A DNA stretch of 64,000 bases from Enterococcus villorum (GTDB lineage: Bacteria > Bacillota > Bacilli > Lactobacillales > Enterococcaceae). The position numbers and the translations under genes are program-made. How positions within the stretch are numbered: the first letter of the stretch is position 1; the number at the start of each line of letters is the position of its first letter. Shown here piece after piece: positions 44,966 through 54,312 of this stretch. Under the pieces are notes generated by a model, which saw nothing but the letters and a program-made list of their open reading frames with translations, was not told the origin of the DNA and did no database searches. The DNA lies in assembly GCF_007990225.1 (NCBI RefSeq), contig NZ_BJWF01000001.1, positions 186,001-250,000 of the forward strand, read 5' to 3'.

Positions 44966-45250
44966 TCAATTGCCATTTTCGTTTTCTCTTGCGTTTGATC
45001 TCTGGCTGTCGCATACATATTCTTGCACAATAGGAAACACTTCCGCTTGCGTAATTAAATGGTTCTCAAAATCTTTGAAACTGTCCTCAATCAACTTTCT
45101 ATCATGTTCCTTGGCGTTTGGTGTAGTGTCAAGAATGAATAAATTCCCCTTTTTTTCCGCCCGTATAGTATCTCCATTTTTTAAGCCAAGAGAACTTGGT
45201 AAAATAATCCCAACACTGTTCCCAATCTTTATTACTTTGATTGATTTCAT
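44966..45250 (-). CDS. AbrB/MazE-type antitoxin (PemI-like), toxin missing
   Basis: 94 residues. The N-terminal swapped-hairpin SpoVT/AbrB domain (MKSIKVIKIGNSVGIILPSSLGLKNGDTI) and the following KEHDRKLIEDSFKDFENHL match antitoxins of PemIK/MazEF-type pairs. GGGAGG precedes the ATG. In such operons the toxin follows directly; here there is only decayed sequence. The last 15 residues (from about CDSQRS) look unrelated to the family, as if the 3' end was replaced by recombination. A TGTTATAACA palindrome upstream (45293-45302) may be its operator. Confidence 0.72.
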   Translation of the reverse strand: MKSIKVIKIGNSVGIILPSSLGLKNGDTIRAEKKGNLFILDTTPNAKEHDRKLIEDSFKDFENHLITQAEVFPIVQEYVCDSQRSNARENENGN

Positions 45251-45339
45251 GATTTCCTCCCTTACTTAAATTCCCCTCAACCAAACATAGCATGTTATAA
45301 CACTGATAGCAAACAGTCTAAGTGAGTGTTATTATTGAA

Positions 45340-45474
45340 TCAAATAAGTCTTTTAACCACATTCGATCCTATTAAATCATTGATAACGATTGGTCTTTGC
45401 AACTCTTCCTCTTTCCAATAATGAGGAAATTTTTTCAAAATCTCTTTTACTTGTAGCATTAATCGAGTATCCAT
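45340..45474 (-). pseudogene. 44-residue fragment like the N-terminus of a type III restriction Mod subunit
   Basis: ATG behind GTAGGAG. The translation (MDTRLMLQVKEILKKFPHYW, then EEELQRPIVINDLI) resembles the start of type III Mod adenine methyltransferases, which are about 600 residues long. Here it stops after 44 codons with no catalytic motifs following. Either a truncated relic or a small unrelated protein. Confidence 0.4.
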
Positions 45475-45877
45475 TTTTCAGCTCCTACTTTTTCTATTCT
45501 TTATTATATCAACGTAAATATTAGTCGCAATAAAGATTTTAAAAGGCCATCGTTATAGAAGCCAAGAAGAAAATAGAAAATAGAATAAAAAATAACAACA
45601 AAAAAGAAGGAAATTAGATTTTTATTTATTTTATAGAGATAATACATAACAGATATCAATATAATTCTTTCTTTTTATCCTAGTTTTAAAGTAATTGTTG
45701 GAAAAATAAAGATAATTTTGACTGAAAGTAAAAATAGTTAATTGGCTTGAAAAAACAAGCAATTAATTATTTTCTAATTTTATCATACTAAAGAACTTTG
45801 TCGATTTTTCGAAAAAAAAAGAGATAATCTTTGAACATTTCAGTATATGATCATGTTATAAGAAAGGAGGCTATTAG

Positions 45878-46198
45878 ATGAAACAATTAGTTGCTAACGA
45901 AGCCACGCAAAAAGAGCATTCTGACAGTCTAGGCTTTAAGAAAAAAGGTTTTTTTTCCAGATTACTTCAATACATTACCCGACCAATTAAAACAGTGATT
46001 AAGAAATTTTTTTTTAAGAAACCAGCAGAAACCCAGCATGTCCGCACGTCAGAAGAGAAACATGAACAACGTTCTTCTACAAATATGCAACAAAAACATC
46101 TTGATCCTGCAAGATGCATACACACCGCTGCAAAAAGTAACTCTAATAAAAAGATCATGAACAAAGAAATAAAAGCTTCTTTATCACGATACCTCTGA
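45878..46198 (+). CDS. Small basic protein with an amphipathic helix
   Basis: 106 residues, strong AAAGGAGG site. No signal peptide. Residues about 19-48 (GFKKKGFFSRLLQYITRPI then KTVIKKFFFKK) form a very basic amphipathic stretch able to lie on a membrane. The rest is polar, rich in His, Gln and Lys. I do not recognise a family. It sits in the accessory island next to the antitoxin-like and bacteriocin-like genes. A leaderless antimicrobial or a membrane-associated regulator are both possible; neither is shown. Confidence 0.6.
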   Translation: MKQLVANEATQKEHSDSLGFKKKGFFSRLLQYITRPIKTVIKKFFFKKPAETQHVRTSEEKHEQRSSTNMQQKHLDPARCIHTAAKSNSNKKIMNKEIKASLSRYL

Positions 46199-46633
46199 GA
46201 TTTTTACACTAGTTTAAACTCTGATTTTTTGATGAAAAGTGAATTATTTTTACCATGTCAAACTGTTTTTAATCCTCTGTCATTGAGCGATTGAACTTTT
46301 CCCTTCGTTCTTTCATCCATTTGACCTATACATTTTTTTCTGTTGTGTGGAAAACATTCTTACTTATTTTTCTTTATCTACATAGTATCTAAACAACGTT
46401 CTGGTGTATCTTAAGTGGCTATTACTATCATTTTCAGCATGAATATCTTTAGCTTTACGAACCAATACTTTTTGGAGAGCTATCTTTAAGCGTAGCTAGC
46501 TTTTTTCTAAAAACTGAAAAAACGGAGCTAGCAGTTTCTGTTGTTTCTACAATACTTTTGGTGAAATTTCTCTCGGCTTCTTGATCAAGAACATTTCCTC
46601 TGTGAAATCCTCTCATCCAAATTTTTGTAAAAC
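46199..46633. other. Non-coding stretch downstream of the basic protein
   Basis: No convincing gene. The minus-strand frame 46455-46652 has no ribosome binding site and starts inside a terminator. A short GCTAGC repeat (46494-46533) is present. Confidence 0.55.
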
Positions 46634-46636
46634 AAA

Positions 46637-46683
46637 AAACACCTTGATTCACTTGTAGAAAAAGTGAATCAAGATGTTTTTTC
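46637..46683. terminator. Terminator of the SufT-like gene
   Basis: Stem AAACACCTTGATTCACT / AGTGAATCAAGATGTTT; on the minus strand followed by TTTTTTGTTTT. Confidence 0.85.
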
Positions 46684-46798
46684 TATCTACATTTAATATG
46701 GTAATCTTGTTACATTCGTCTGAATATACAAAACATAAAATTCAGCTCAAGCTACATACTAAAAGTATTAATAAACACACTCAGTTAAGTGCCATTCC

Positions 46799-47143
46799 TT
46801 AACGAATCCCCAAAGCAATCCGTGCATAACGGCTCATTTTATCGGTTGTCCATGCGGGATACCAAACGAGTTTTACTTCTGCTTTTGATACTTCTGGTAC
46901 TTCTTTTAACGCATCGTGGATGGAATCTGTTAAGATATCTGCTAATGGACAGCCCATTGTTGTTAAGGTCATTTTAATGACTGTTTCTCCATTTTCTGGA
47001 TTAAATTCTACTTCATATATTAAACCTAGATTGACGATGTCAATACCTAACTCAGGATCAATGACCATCTCTAAGGCAGCTAAGATTCGTTCTTTGATTT
47101 CTGCTATTTCTTCATCAGACCATTTTTGGTTTGCTTCGTTCAT
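46799..47143 (-). CDS. SufT/MIP18 (DUF59) iron-sulphur assembly protein
   Basis: 114 residues from the ATG at 47143, chosen for AAGGAG upstream. DUF59 signatures are intact: MVIDPELGIDIVNLGLIYEV and the metal-site cysteine in TTMGCPLADIL. Family members help mature iron-sulphur proteins and are often found alone. Monocistronic, with a terminator downstream. Confidence 0.9.
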   Translation of the reverse strand: MNEANQKWSDEEIAEIKERILAALEMVIDPELGIDIVNLGLIYEVEFNPENGETVIKMTLTTMGCPLADILTDSIHDALKEVPEVSKAEVKLVWYPAWTTDKMSRYARIALGIR

Positions 47144-47284
47144 CTTGCAGTACTCCTTCATGCCAGTTTTGTTTATCATACTCTTTTTTTTACAATTTGT
47201 AAATGAGAATCAAAGAGCGCTATTCTCATTTAGAGGCTTTATTTTCTTCCCTTAATAATAATCATTTAAATGAACGAACGTTTT

Positions 47285-48217
47285 TTATTTTTTTTGTGAC
47301 GTTTTCTTTATTTCCGGAAATACTCCCGTTGAACGATAAAGATTTTGTTCAGACTCATTAGCAAAACGGCCAAAGACTGAATGAGTCGGTAAAATATTAA
47401 TGAATGCATCTTCATCAATTTCGTGGACAATTTGATCTAAATCATACATTTCATAACGGGTAATCACCATCATGATCATTTTTCCTTCTTTTTTTGAATA
47501 GCCACCAACTGACGGTAATAAAGTCATTCCACGAATCATCTTTTGAGCAATTGCTGCTGTGACTTCGTCTGGCTTGACGGTAACAATCATTGCCGTGACT
47601 TTTTGATGACTGGTGTGGATCGTATCTACGACTTGTGTCATCGCGTAAATGGAAATAATCGTGTACAATGCACTTTCCCAGTTAAAAAGAAAGCCTGCGA
47701 CTACCACAATTAAACCATTTAGCATTAGCATATAATTGCCGACGGTTTTACCTGTGGTTTGAGAAAGAACTAAAGAAATGATATCCATCCCACCAGTAGT
47801 GAAACCCATTTTCAGTGAAATCCCAACTCCTACACCTAATAGCACACCGCCGACTAAAGCATTCATTAAGATATTATCGGTTACCTGTCCAGTTGGTAAT
47901 AATGTAGTGGCGACTGAAACGGCCAACACGTTAACAAAACTTAAAATGGTTGCTCTTTTCCCTACTTTAAGAAACCCTAAGATAAACACCGGAATGTTTA
48001 AAATAAAGATGAAGGCACCTGTGTCCACTTTAATGTGGAACCAGTCAGATAATAGCGAGGCAATGATCTGGGCAATTCCATTCATCCCGGCAGAAAAAAC
48101 GTTCGCAGGAATTAAAAAATAATTCAACGCAACCGCTGCAGTCAATCCAGTGACTAGGATCACCGCAATTTTTTTTAATACTTCGTTTCTTTGATACACT
48201 GTCTTGATCTTACTCAC
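47285..48217 (-). CDS. YitT-family membrane protein
   Basis: 310 residues. Five or six membrane helices in the first 210 residues (YitT_membrane: AVALNYFLIPANVFSAGMNGIAQII, GFTTGGMDIISLVLS), then a cytoplasmic DUF2179 domain of about 80 residues. The GTG at 48217 follows AGGAAGAGG; the TTG further upstream lacks a site. The family is widespread in Firmicutes and its substrate is not established. Confidence 0.9.
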   Translation of the reverse strand: MSKIKTVYQRNEVLKKIAVILVTGLTAAVALNYFLIPANVFSAGMNGIAQIIASLLSDWFHIKVDTGAFIFILNIPVFILGFLKVGKRATILSFVNVLAVSVATTLLPTGQVTDNILMNALVGGVLLGVGVGISLKMGFTTGGMDIISLVLSQTTGKTVGNYMLMLNGLIVVVAGFLFNWESALYTIISIYAMTQVVDTIHTSHQKVTAMIVTVKPDEVTAAIAQKMIRGMTLLPSVGGYSKKEGKMIMMVITRYEMYDLDQIVHEIDEDAFINILPTHSVFGRFANESEQNLYRSTGVFPEIKKTSQKK

Positions 48218-48375
48218 AAGCACCTCTTCCTTTCGATGTTCGTCCAATTGTAAGAATAACAGGTTATGAATTAAATGAAAATACTTGAATCATAAATGAG
48301 AATAATTTTAGCAAAGGGACAAACAAATTGTCTCATTATGATACAATAAAAGAAAAGCAAAAAAGGAGATGTCTT

Positions 48376-48867
48376 ATGGCAAAAGATGCAAGTTTTGATA
48401 TTGTTTCAGAAGTAACCATTGAAGAAGTCAGAAATGCGATTCAACAAACTGTCAAGGAGTTGACGAATCGTTTTGATTTTAAAGACTCTACCATTGATAT
48501 CAAATTCGACAACAATAAATTAACGATTGTCAGTGATGATGACTTTAAAATCGAACAAATCAAAGATGTTTTATTTAGTAAATTAAATAAACGCAATGTG
48601 CCTATCAAAAATATCCATTTCTCAGAATCTGAACATGCATTAGGTGGGAAAGCCCGCCAGACAGCAGAACTTATCAATGGTATTGATCGAGAAAACGCTA
48701 AAAAAATCACGACTGAAATCAAAAATTCGAAGATAAAAGTAAAAACACAGATTCAAGAGGATCAAATTCGTGTTACTGGAAAAAATCGTGATGATTTGCA
48801 AGCAGTTATTGCTTTGTTAAGAAAAATCGACTTACCCATTGAACTGCAATTTACCAACTACCGCTAG
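48376..48867 (+). CDS. YajQ-family nucleotide-binding protein
   Basis: 163-residue cytoplasmic protein of two RNP-like folds ([52 protein letters not shown] at the end). Some members bind cyclic di-GMP or tRNA. The ATG at 48376 is behind AAGGAG. Single gene. Confidence 0.93.
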   Translation: MAKDASFDIVSEVTIEEVRNAIQQTVKELTNRFDFKDSTIDIKFDNNKLTIVSDDDFKIEQIKDVLFSKLNKRNVPIKNIHFSESEHALGGKARQTAELINGIDRENAKKITTEIKNSKIKVKTQIQEDQIRVTGKNRDDLQAVIALLRKIDLPIELQFTNYR

Positions 48868-48916
48868 AATGCTTGAAAATGGCATGTCACATGAATCATT
48901 TTGTTTATTTGCAGAT

Positions 48917-48967
48917 AAAAGCCAGTATCCAAGAAACATTGTTTTCTTACTCGATACTGGCTTTTTT
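48917..48967 (+). terminator. Terminator of the yajQ gene
   Basis: AAAAGCCAGTATC / GATACTGGCTTTT stem with T6. Confidence 0.9.
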
Positions 48968-49021
48968 AAGCAAAAGTAACCCTTTTAGCGTATTCATTAT
49001 TGTTTTAATAGTCGTTGTTAC

Positions 49022-51378
49022 TCATTTGGTCGGTTCATTTTTTTGCCAGAATGCTTGAATCTCTTTTGATAATTCATGGATACTCGATACTGATTTGGCC
49101 GAATGCCAATGTTTAGGAAAGAGCTGACGGTAATCCTTGCGATTAAAGCGTTGATCCGCTAATAACACGATCCCTTTATCTTCTTCATCTCTGATCACAC
49201 GTCCAGCCGCTTGTAGAACTTTGTTCATCCCAGGTAATTGATATGCATAAGCAAAACCCAGGTGTTCTTTTTCATCGTAATATTGTTTAATCAATTCTTG
49301 TTCATGGTTCATTTGTGGCAATCCGACACCAACAATCATGCTTCCAATCAAACGGGTACCTCTTAAATCAATACCTTCAGAAAAAATACCACCCATCACG
49401 CAAAAACCTACCAATGTCTCTGTTGGCTCTTCTTTGAATTGATCTAAAAAATTTTCTCTTTCGGACTCATTCATGACAGTGTCTTGAATTACCATTCTTA
49501 TATTCGGGTATTTGGCTTGAAAAGCTGCGACTGTCTGATCCAAATATTGATAAGATGGAAAAAAAATAAAATAGTTCCCTATTTTTTCTTTAACAAAATG
49601 GTGAATTGTCTCAATAAGTGGCGACATATTTGTCTCTCTTTTACGATAAGTCGTTTCTAAATAATTGGTTATCATTACTTTTTGATTTTCTTCTGGAAAT
49701 GGGCTAGGAATACGATAAGCCAAACTTTCTTGACCTCCCAGCGTTTCTTGATAATAAGATAACGGAGAGAAACTAGCAGAAAATAACAAACTACTTCTGC
49801 TCTTCGCTAAAGATTGTGCTAAAAAATCACTCGGATCCATACAAAATTCTTTGATGATCAAATCGTGGTAACTTTTCTCAAGGGTGGTTTCATAATGGTC
49901 ATCATAATACTCACTAATTTTCAAAAAATGAAGCAACTCAAAATAAAATGGCAACAAGGTTTCTTGAACAGGCTGTTCTGGATATTCTGCTAACCATTCC
50001 TGAATGTGTTCACTCAATTGATAGCCGACATCAATTAACGAGTGTGCGGGTTCCTTTTGATGGTGATAACTCCAGCCTTCTTCCTTTAAAATCTCGCTAA
50101 TTTTATCAAATTCTTTAAGAAATTTATTGAACCGGCGTCTTAATTTTTGAAATTCCTTAGGAAGCATTGTATAAACATTTTTTGCACTTTGATACGACAA
50201 CTTGGCAGAATACATTTCTCTTGAACGGCTCACCAAATTATGTGCTTCATCAATCAAAAAAAGGTAATCTTCCTTTTTTCTTCTTCAAAAAAACGGCGTA
50301 AATAAACAGTGGGATCAAATAAATAGTTATAATCACCGATAATCACATCACACCATAAGCTCACGTCTAGCGAGAGTTCAAAAGGGCACAGTGTATGTTT
50401 CAAGGCATAACGCTCAATGACAGCTCTTGTGATTTGATTTTCATGATTCAACAAGTCCCAGAGCCCTTCATTGATTCGATTATAATAGCCATTGGCGTAA
50501 GGACATTGATCGGGGTTACACGTTGTTTCATCTAAAAAACAAATTTTGTCTTTTGCGGTTAGAGTGACGCTTTTGGCTTTTGTTCCTACGTCTTTTAAAG
50601 CCACCATTGCATCTTCAGCAACTTGTCTAGTAATTGTTTTAGCCGTTAAATAAAAAATACGCTCACCGGTTTCTTCACCCATAGCTTTTAAAGAAGGAAA
50701 TAAAGTAGAAATTGTCTTACCAGTGCCGGTGGGTGCTTCAACGAATAGTTTTTGTTTGGTCCGAATCGTTTTATACGCAGCTACCGCTAACTCTCTTTGC
50801 CCTTTTCTGTAAGTTTCATAAGGAAATTTCAACGCCATCAGCGATGCATTTCTGACTGTTCGCCAATTTTCTTGAAAAATCAGCCATTCTTGATAATCTT
50901 CCGTTAATTTATTAAAAAATTTATCTAATTGTTCAATGGTTTGATGTTGGATTTTACGGGTGACAATTTCTTCTGTGGTTTGAAAATAAGTCAGCTGTAA
51001 ATTGATTTCTTTCAAATTATGTTCATGACAATAAATATACGCATAGGTTCTTGCTTGATGAAAAAATAATTCGACCTGCTCTTCTTCAAGGTCTTCAAAC
51101 CTAGGTTCAGAAGTTTTTATTTCATCAATATAATACATTCCTTCTTTTTGAAAGATACCATCTGCGCGTCCCTCAACAATCAACTGATGTTCTTCCAATT
51201 GAACAGTCGTTTTTAAATAAACTTCTTTTTCATAGGTGTCACCGGCTTCTTTTTGTAGCTTACGGTGAATTTTGGCGCCTTCTAGTGCGGTATGGTTACT
51301 TTTTTTTCGATTGTCGATACTTCCACGTCTTAGGATAAATTCGACTAAATTTCGTACCGATATTTTGGCTTGTTTCAC
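49022..51378 (-). pseudogene. PD-(D/E)XK nuclease / XPD-DinG-type helicase, frameshifted
   Basis: Two overlapping frames make one protein of about 785 residues. The first (50254-51378, GTG start) has an N-terminal PD-(D/E)XK nuclease (EGRADGIF, YIDEIKTSEP), Walker A EAPTGTGKT and the four iron-sulphur cysteines (KICFL, TCNPDQC, LCPFE). It stops just after RRFFEEE. The second (49022-50257) starts at the DEAH box, MIDEAHN, and carries the rest, including VLQAAGRVIRDEEDKG. Adding one A to the six-A run at about 50274-50279 restores FEEEKKEDYLFLIDEAHN. It is therefore a one-base deletion, either real or a sequencing error. The intact family is a DNA repair helicase. Confidence 0.85.
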
Positions 51379-51728
51379 CCATTCCCGCCTCCTTTAACGA
51401 TAAGCTTACCTGAAAAAAGAGCAAGAAGCAAAAAACATTCACTCAATGAACAAGCAAATATCAGGTGAGTTTTTCTTTTTTATTGGGTGTTTCATACACT
51501 TTTTATAAGAAAAAAACAAAAATTTCCTGTTTTATAGTTGAACCCAAGAAACCTTTCTCATCTATTTATTTTAAGCTATTTGACATTTCTTCAGGAAAAA
51601 ATAATTCTTGAAATTTCTTGAACCTGTTCCATTTTATCTTTTTATTTTCTTTCGTCAAGTAGGGTCTTTTGTTTCCTCCTATTAGTTGCGTTATACTAGA
51701 ACTAAGTAAGAAATCAGGAGGAAATTTT

Positions 51729-52352
51729 ATGCACATTGAACAACTGAAAACAGGAACAATTGAAGAAAACTGTTATCTTGTATCTAACGAAGAAGCCTTA
51801 TTGATTATTGATCCTGGTGAAGACGCGGATAAGATCAAAAGACAAATTGAAAAAATACAGCAACGTCCCGTGGCTATTTTATTGACACATACTCATTACG
51901 ACCATATTGGTGCTGTCGAAGAACTTCGTCAATTTTATCAGATTCCAGTATACGTTAGTCCTTTGGAACAAGAATGGTTAGGCGATCCAATACTCAATCT
52001 TTCTGGATTAGGGCGACATGATGATATGGCTAATGTCATTGTCTCTCCCGCTGAATATGAATTTGAAATGAAAGCATACCGTCTTGGAGACATGAACTTT
52101 CGTGTCGTCCCTACTCCAGGACATTCCATTGGAAGTGTTAGCTTTATTTTTGATGATTTTGTGATCTGTGGAGATGCCCTTTTTAAAGGAAGTATCGGTC
52201 GAACCGATTTATATACTGGTAATTTAGAACAGCTGTTACACAGTATCAACACCCAACTGTTTGTTTTACCAGATGAATTTGTTGTTTATCCAGGCCACGG
52301 AGATGCGACGACGATCGAACATGAAAAAAGAACCAATCCTTTTTTTAATTAA
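51729..52352 (+). CDS. MBL-fold metallo-hydrolase (glyoxalase II-like)
   Basis: 207 residues. The binuclear zinc motif THTHYDHIG, GHSIGS, the aspartate of FVICGDALF and the last histidine in YPGHGD are all present. The ATG at 51729 follows AGGAGG. Family enzymes hydrolyse thioesters such as S-lactoylglutathione, but the actual substrate is unknown. It precedes the histidine-phosphatase gene by 23 bp, likely one operon. Confidence 0.92.
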   Translation: MHIEQLKTGTIEENCYLVSNEEALLIIDPGEDADKIKRQIEKIQQRPVAILLTHTHYDHIGAVEELRQFYQIPVYVSPLEQEWLGDPILNLSGLGRHDDMANVIVSPAEYEFEMKAYRLGDMNFRVVPTPGHSIGSVSFIFDDFVICGDALFKGSIGRTDLYTGNLEQLLHSINTQLFVLPDEFVVYPGHGDATTIEHEKRTNPFFN

Positions 52353-52375
52353 TTATTGAATAGGAGGAGTTAGCA

Positions 52376-53080
52376 ATGACTGAAACAACCCTTTATATTG
52401 TCAGACATGGAAAAACCATGTTCAATACGATTGAACGTGTCCAAGGTTGGTGTGACACCCCACTGACCAAAAAAGGCCAAGAAGGCATCCGCTATCTTGG
52501 CAAAGGATTAAAAGAAATTGATTTTTCTTTTGCCTACTCTAGTGATAGTGGCCGTGCAATTGAAACAGCTCGGATCATTTTAAGTGAACATTCAAAAGGA
52601 AAAGAAGTGCCTTATTTTATTGACCAACGGATTCGTGAGTGGTGTTTTGGTTCTTTAGAAGGTGGCTATGACATGGAGATGTGGGGTGTTATTCCCCGGG
52701 TATTAAATTTTAAAACATCCAGTGAAATGTTTACTAAAGATGTCACTTTTGAACAAATTGCCAATGCCATTTATAATCTCGATACTGCTGGCTGGGCGGA
52801 GACTTATGACACCTTAAAAAGTCGTGTTTGGTCTGGATTTGAAGACATTGCCCATCGTTGTGAAAAAAATGGAGGCGGAAATGTTTTGGTCGTTTCCCAT
52901 GGTTTAACAATCGGCTTTTTATTGAATTTGATTGATGCCAAACAACCAGTTCGAGCGGGATTACTAAATGGAAGTGTCACAAAAGTAACCTATCAAAACG
53001 GAAAATTCACGATTGTTGATATTAATGATACGAGCTATATTGAAAATGGAAAAAATAAGTTGCATGATTCTTTCCTATAA
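52376..53080 (+). CDS. Histidine-phosphatase-family protein (phosphoglycerate mutase-like)
   Basis: 234 residues with the RHG catalytic motif YIVRHGKTMFN, the arginine/Glu pair in RIREWCFGSLEG and the second histidine in VVSHGLTIGF. It is a broad-specificity phosphatase fold rather than a glycolytic mutase, judging by the extended insert around MEMWGVIPRVLN. AGGAGG precedes the ATG. Confidence 0.9.
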   Translation: MTETTLYIVRHGKTMFNTIERVQGWCDTPLTKKGQEGIRYLGKGLKEIDFSFAYSSDSGRAIETARIILSEHSKGKEVPYFIDQRIREWCFGSLEGGYDMEMWGVIPRVLNFKTSSEMFTKDVTFEQIANAIYNLDTAGWAETYDTLKSRVWSGFEDIAHRCEKNGGGNVLVVSHGLTIGFLLNLIDAKQPVRAGLLNGSVTKVTYQNGKFTIVDINDTSYIENGKNKLHDSFL

Positions 53081-53114
53081 ATTTATTCATATTTTACAAA
53101 AAATGTGCTAATGG

Positions 53115-53241
53115 ATGCTTTCTTAACGAGTGATCAAGTGCTGTTCTTTCTACTTTAGATTAAGAAGAAAGACAGGTATGGATTGCTCGTTTTTATTTGC
53201 CAATGTGATTTCTCAAATTTTTCTTAATTTGAAGAAAGCAT
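53115..53241. repeat. Nested palindromic intergenic element before uppP
   Basis: An outer arm ATGCTTTCTTAA pairs imperfectly with TTGAAGAAAGCAT. Inside, CGAGTGATC pairs with GGATTGCTCG and CTGTTCTTTCT with AGAAAGACAG. It lies after the phosphatase gene and before the uppP promoter (TTGGTT-N17-TATACT, about 53242-53270). Confidence 0.6.
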
Positions 53242-53304
53242 TTGGTTTTCACTCCAAAGAACGATATACTAAATAATGTATTTTATTTGGGAAGGAAGGA
53301 AACT

Positions 53305-54138
53305 ATGTTTTTTGCAAATATCATAAAAGCAGCTATCTTAGGAATTATCGAAGGGATTACCGAGTGGTTGCCGATCAGTAGTACTGGTCATTTGATTCTA
53401 GCAGATCAGTTTATTAAGCTAGATGCTAGCTCACAGTTTATGTCAATGTTTAATGTCGTCATCCAATTAGGCGCTATTTTGGCGGTCGTCGTTTTATATT
53501 TCCATAAATTAAATCCCTTTTCTCCAAGCAAGACAACGATTGAGAAAAAAGATACTTGGACACTTTGGTTTAAAGTAATAGTTGCTTGTATCCCTGCGGT
53601 TATTATTGGATTACCATTAGATGATTGGTTAGAAGCGCATTTTTATAAATTCTTACCTGTTGCCATCGTGTTGATCATCTATGGTATCGCCTTTATTCTT
53701 GTCGAAAAAAGGAACAAAAATAAAACACCCCGTTGGACAACATTGAATGATTTTACTTATCAAGCTGCCTTACTTGTAGGATTATTCCAAGTATTAGCAC
53801 TGGTTCCAGGAACCTCTCGTTCAGGTGCCACGATTTTAGGAGCAATTTTAATTGATGCTTCAAGATTTGTTGCCACTGAGTTTTCATTTTTCTTAGGTAT
53901 TCCTGTAATGTTCGGTGCTAGTGGTCTAAAAATTGTGAAGTATCTAGTACAAGGAAATTCTTTTAAAATGGAAGAAACGATCGTATTATTAGTTGGTACA
54001 CTGGTTTCATTTATTGTTTCTGTTTTAGCCATTAAATTCTTATTAAACTATTTGAAGAAAAACGATTTTACTGTTTTTGGATGGTATCGCATCATTTTAG
54101 GTATTATTTTAATTGGTTATTGGTTTATCGCCATGTAA
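53305..54138 (+). CDS. uppP: Undecaprenyl-diphosphatase
   Basis: Integral membrane enzyme that recycles undecaprenyl pyrophosphate for cell-wall synthesis and gives intrinsic bacitracin tolerance. The 277-residue protein has the two BacA signature blocks [17 protein letters not shown] (residues about 14-30) and [13 protein letters not shown]. Eight or so helices. The ATG at 53305 follows AAGGAAGG; an upstream in-frame ATG lacks a site. Confidence 0.96.
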   Translation: MFFANIIKAAILGIIEGITEWLPISSTGHLILADQFIKLDASSQFMSMFNVVIQLGAILAVVVLYFHKLNPFSPSKTTIEKKDTWTLWFKVIVACIPAVIIGLPLDDWLEAHFYKFLPVAIVLIIYGIAFILVEKRNKNKTPRWTTLNDFTYQAALLVGLFQVLALVPGTSRSGATILGAILIDASRFVATEFSFFLGIPVMFGASGLKIVKYLVQGNSFKMEETIVLLVGTLVSFIVSVLAIKFLLNYLKKNDFTVFGWYRIILGIILIGYWFIAM

Positions 54139-54150
54139 ATAAACATACGA

Positions 54151-54180
54151 GACGCACTGCAATAGTCAGTGCGTTTTTTT
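54151..54180 (+). terminator. Terminator of uppP
   Basis: ACGCACTG / CAGTGCGT stem, T7 run. Confidence 0.92.
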
Positions 54181-54223
54181 ATTCATTTTAATAAAGAATG
54201 TTTTTATTCCTTGTTTAAATAAC

Positions 54224-54238
54224 TGATAACTATTATCG
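54224..54238. promoter_or_regulatory. Fur/PerR-type box before the metal ATPase
   Basis: TGATAAC-T-ATTATCG matches the 7-1-7 box TGATAATnATTATCA of the Fur family with two mismatches. It is about 75-90 bp upstream of the ATPase start. Which family member (Fur, PerR, Zur) binds cannot be told from sequence. Confidence 0.6.
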
Positions 54239-54312
54239 TTCTCATTTAACAAATTTCATTATCATTTATATTAACGGTATGTTATATTGATTTTGAAAAG
54301 GAGGAATGTTCT

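Noticed and set aside
46455-46652. 65-codon frame on the minus strand
   Set aside because: GTG start inside the SufT terminator hairpin and no ribosome binding site.
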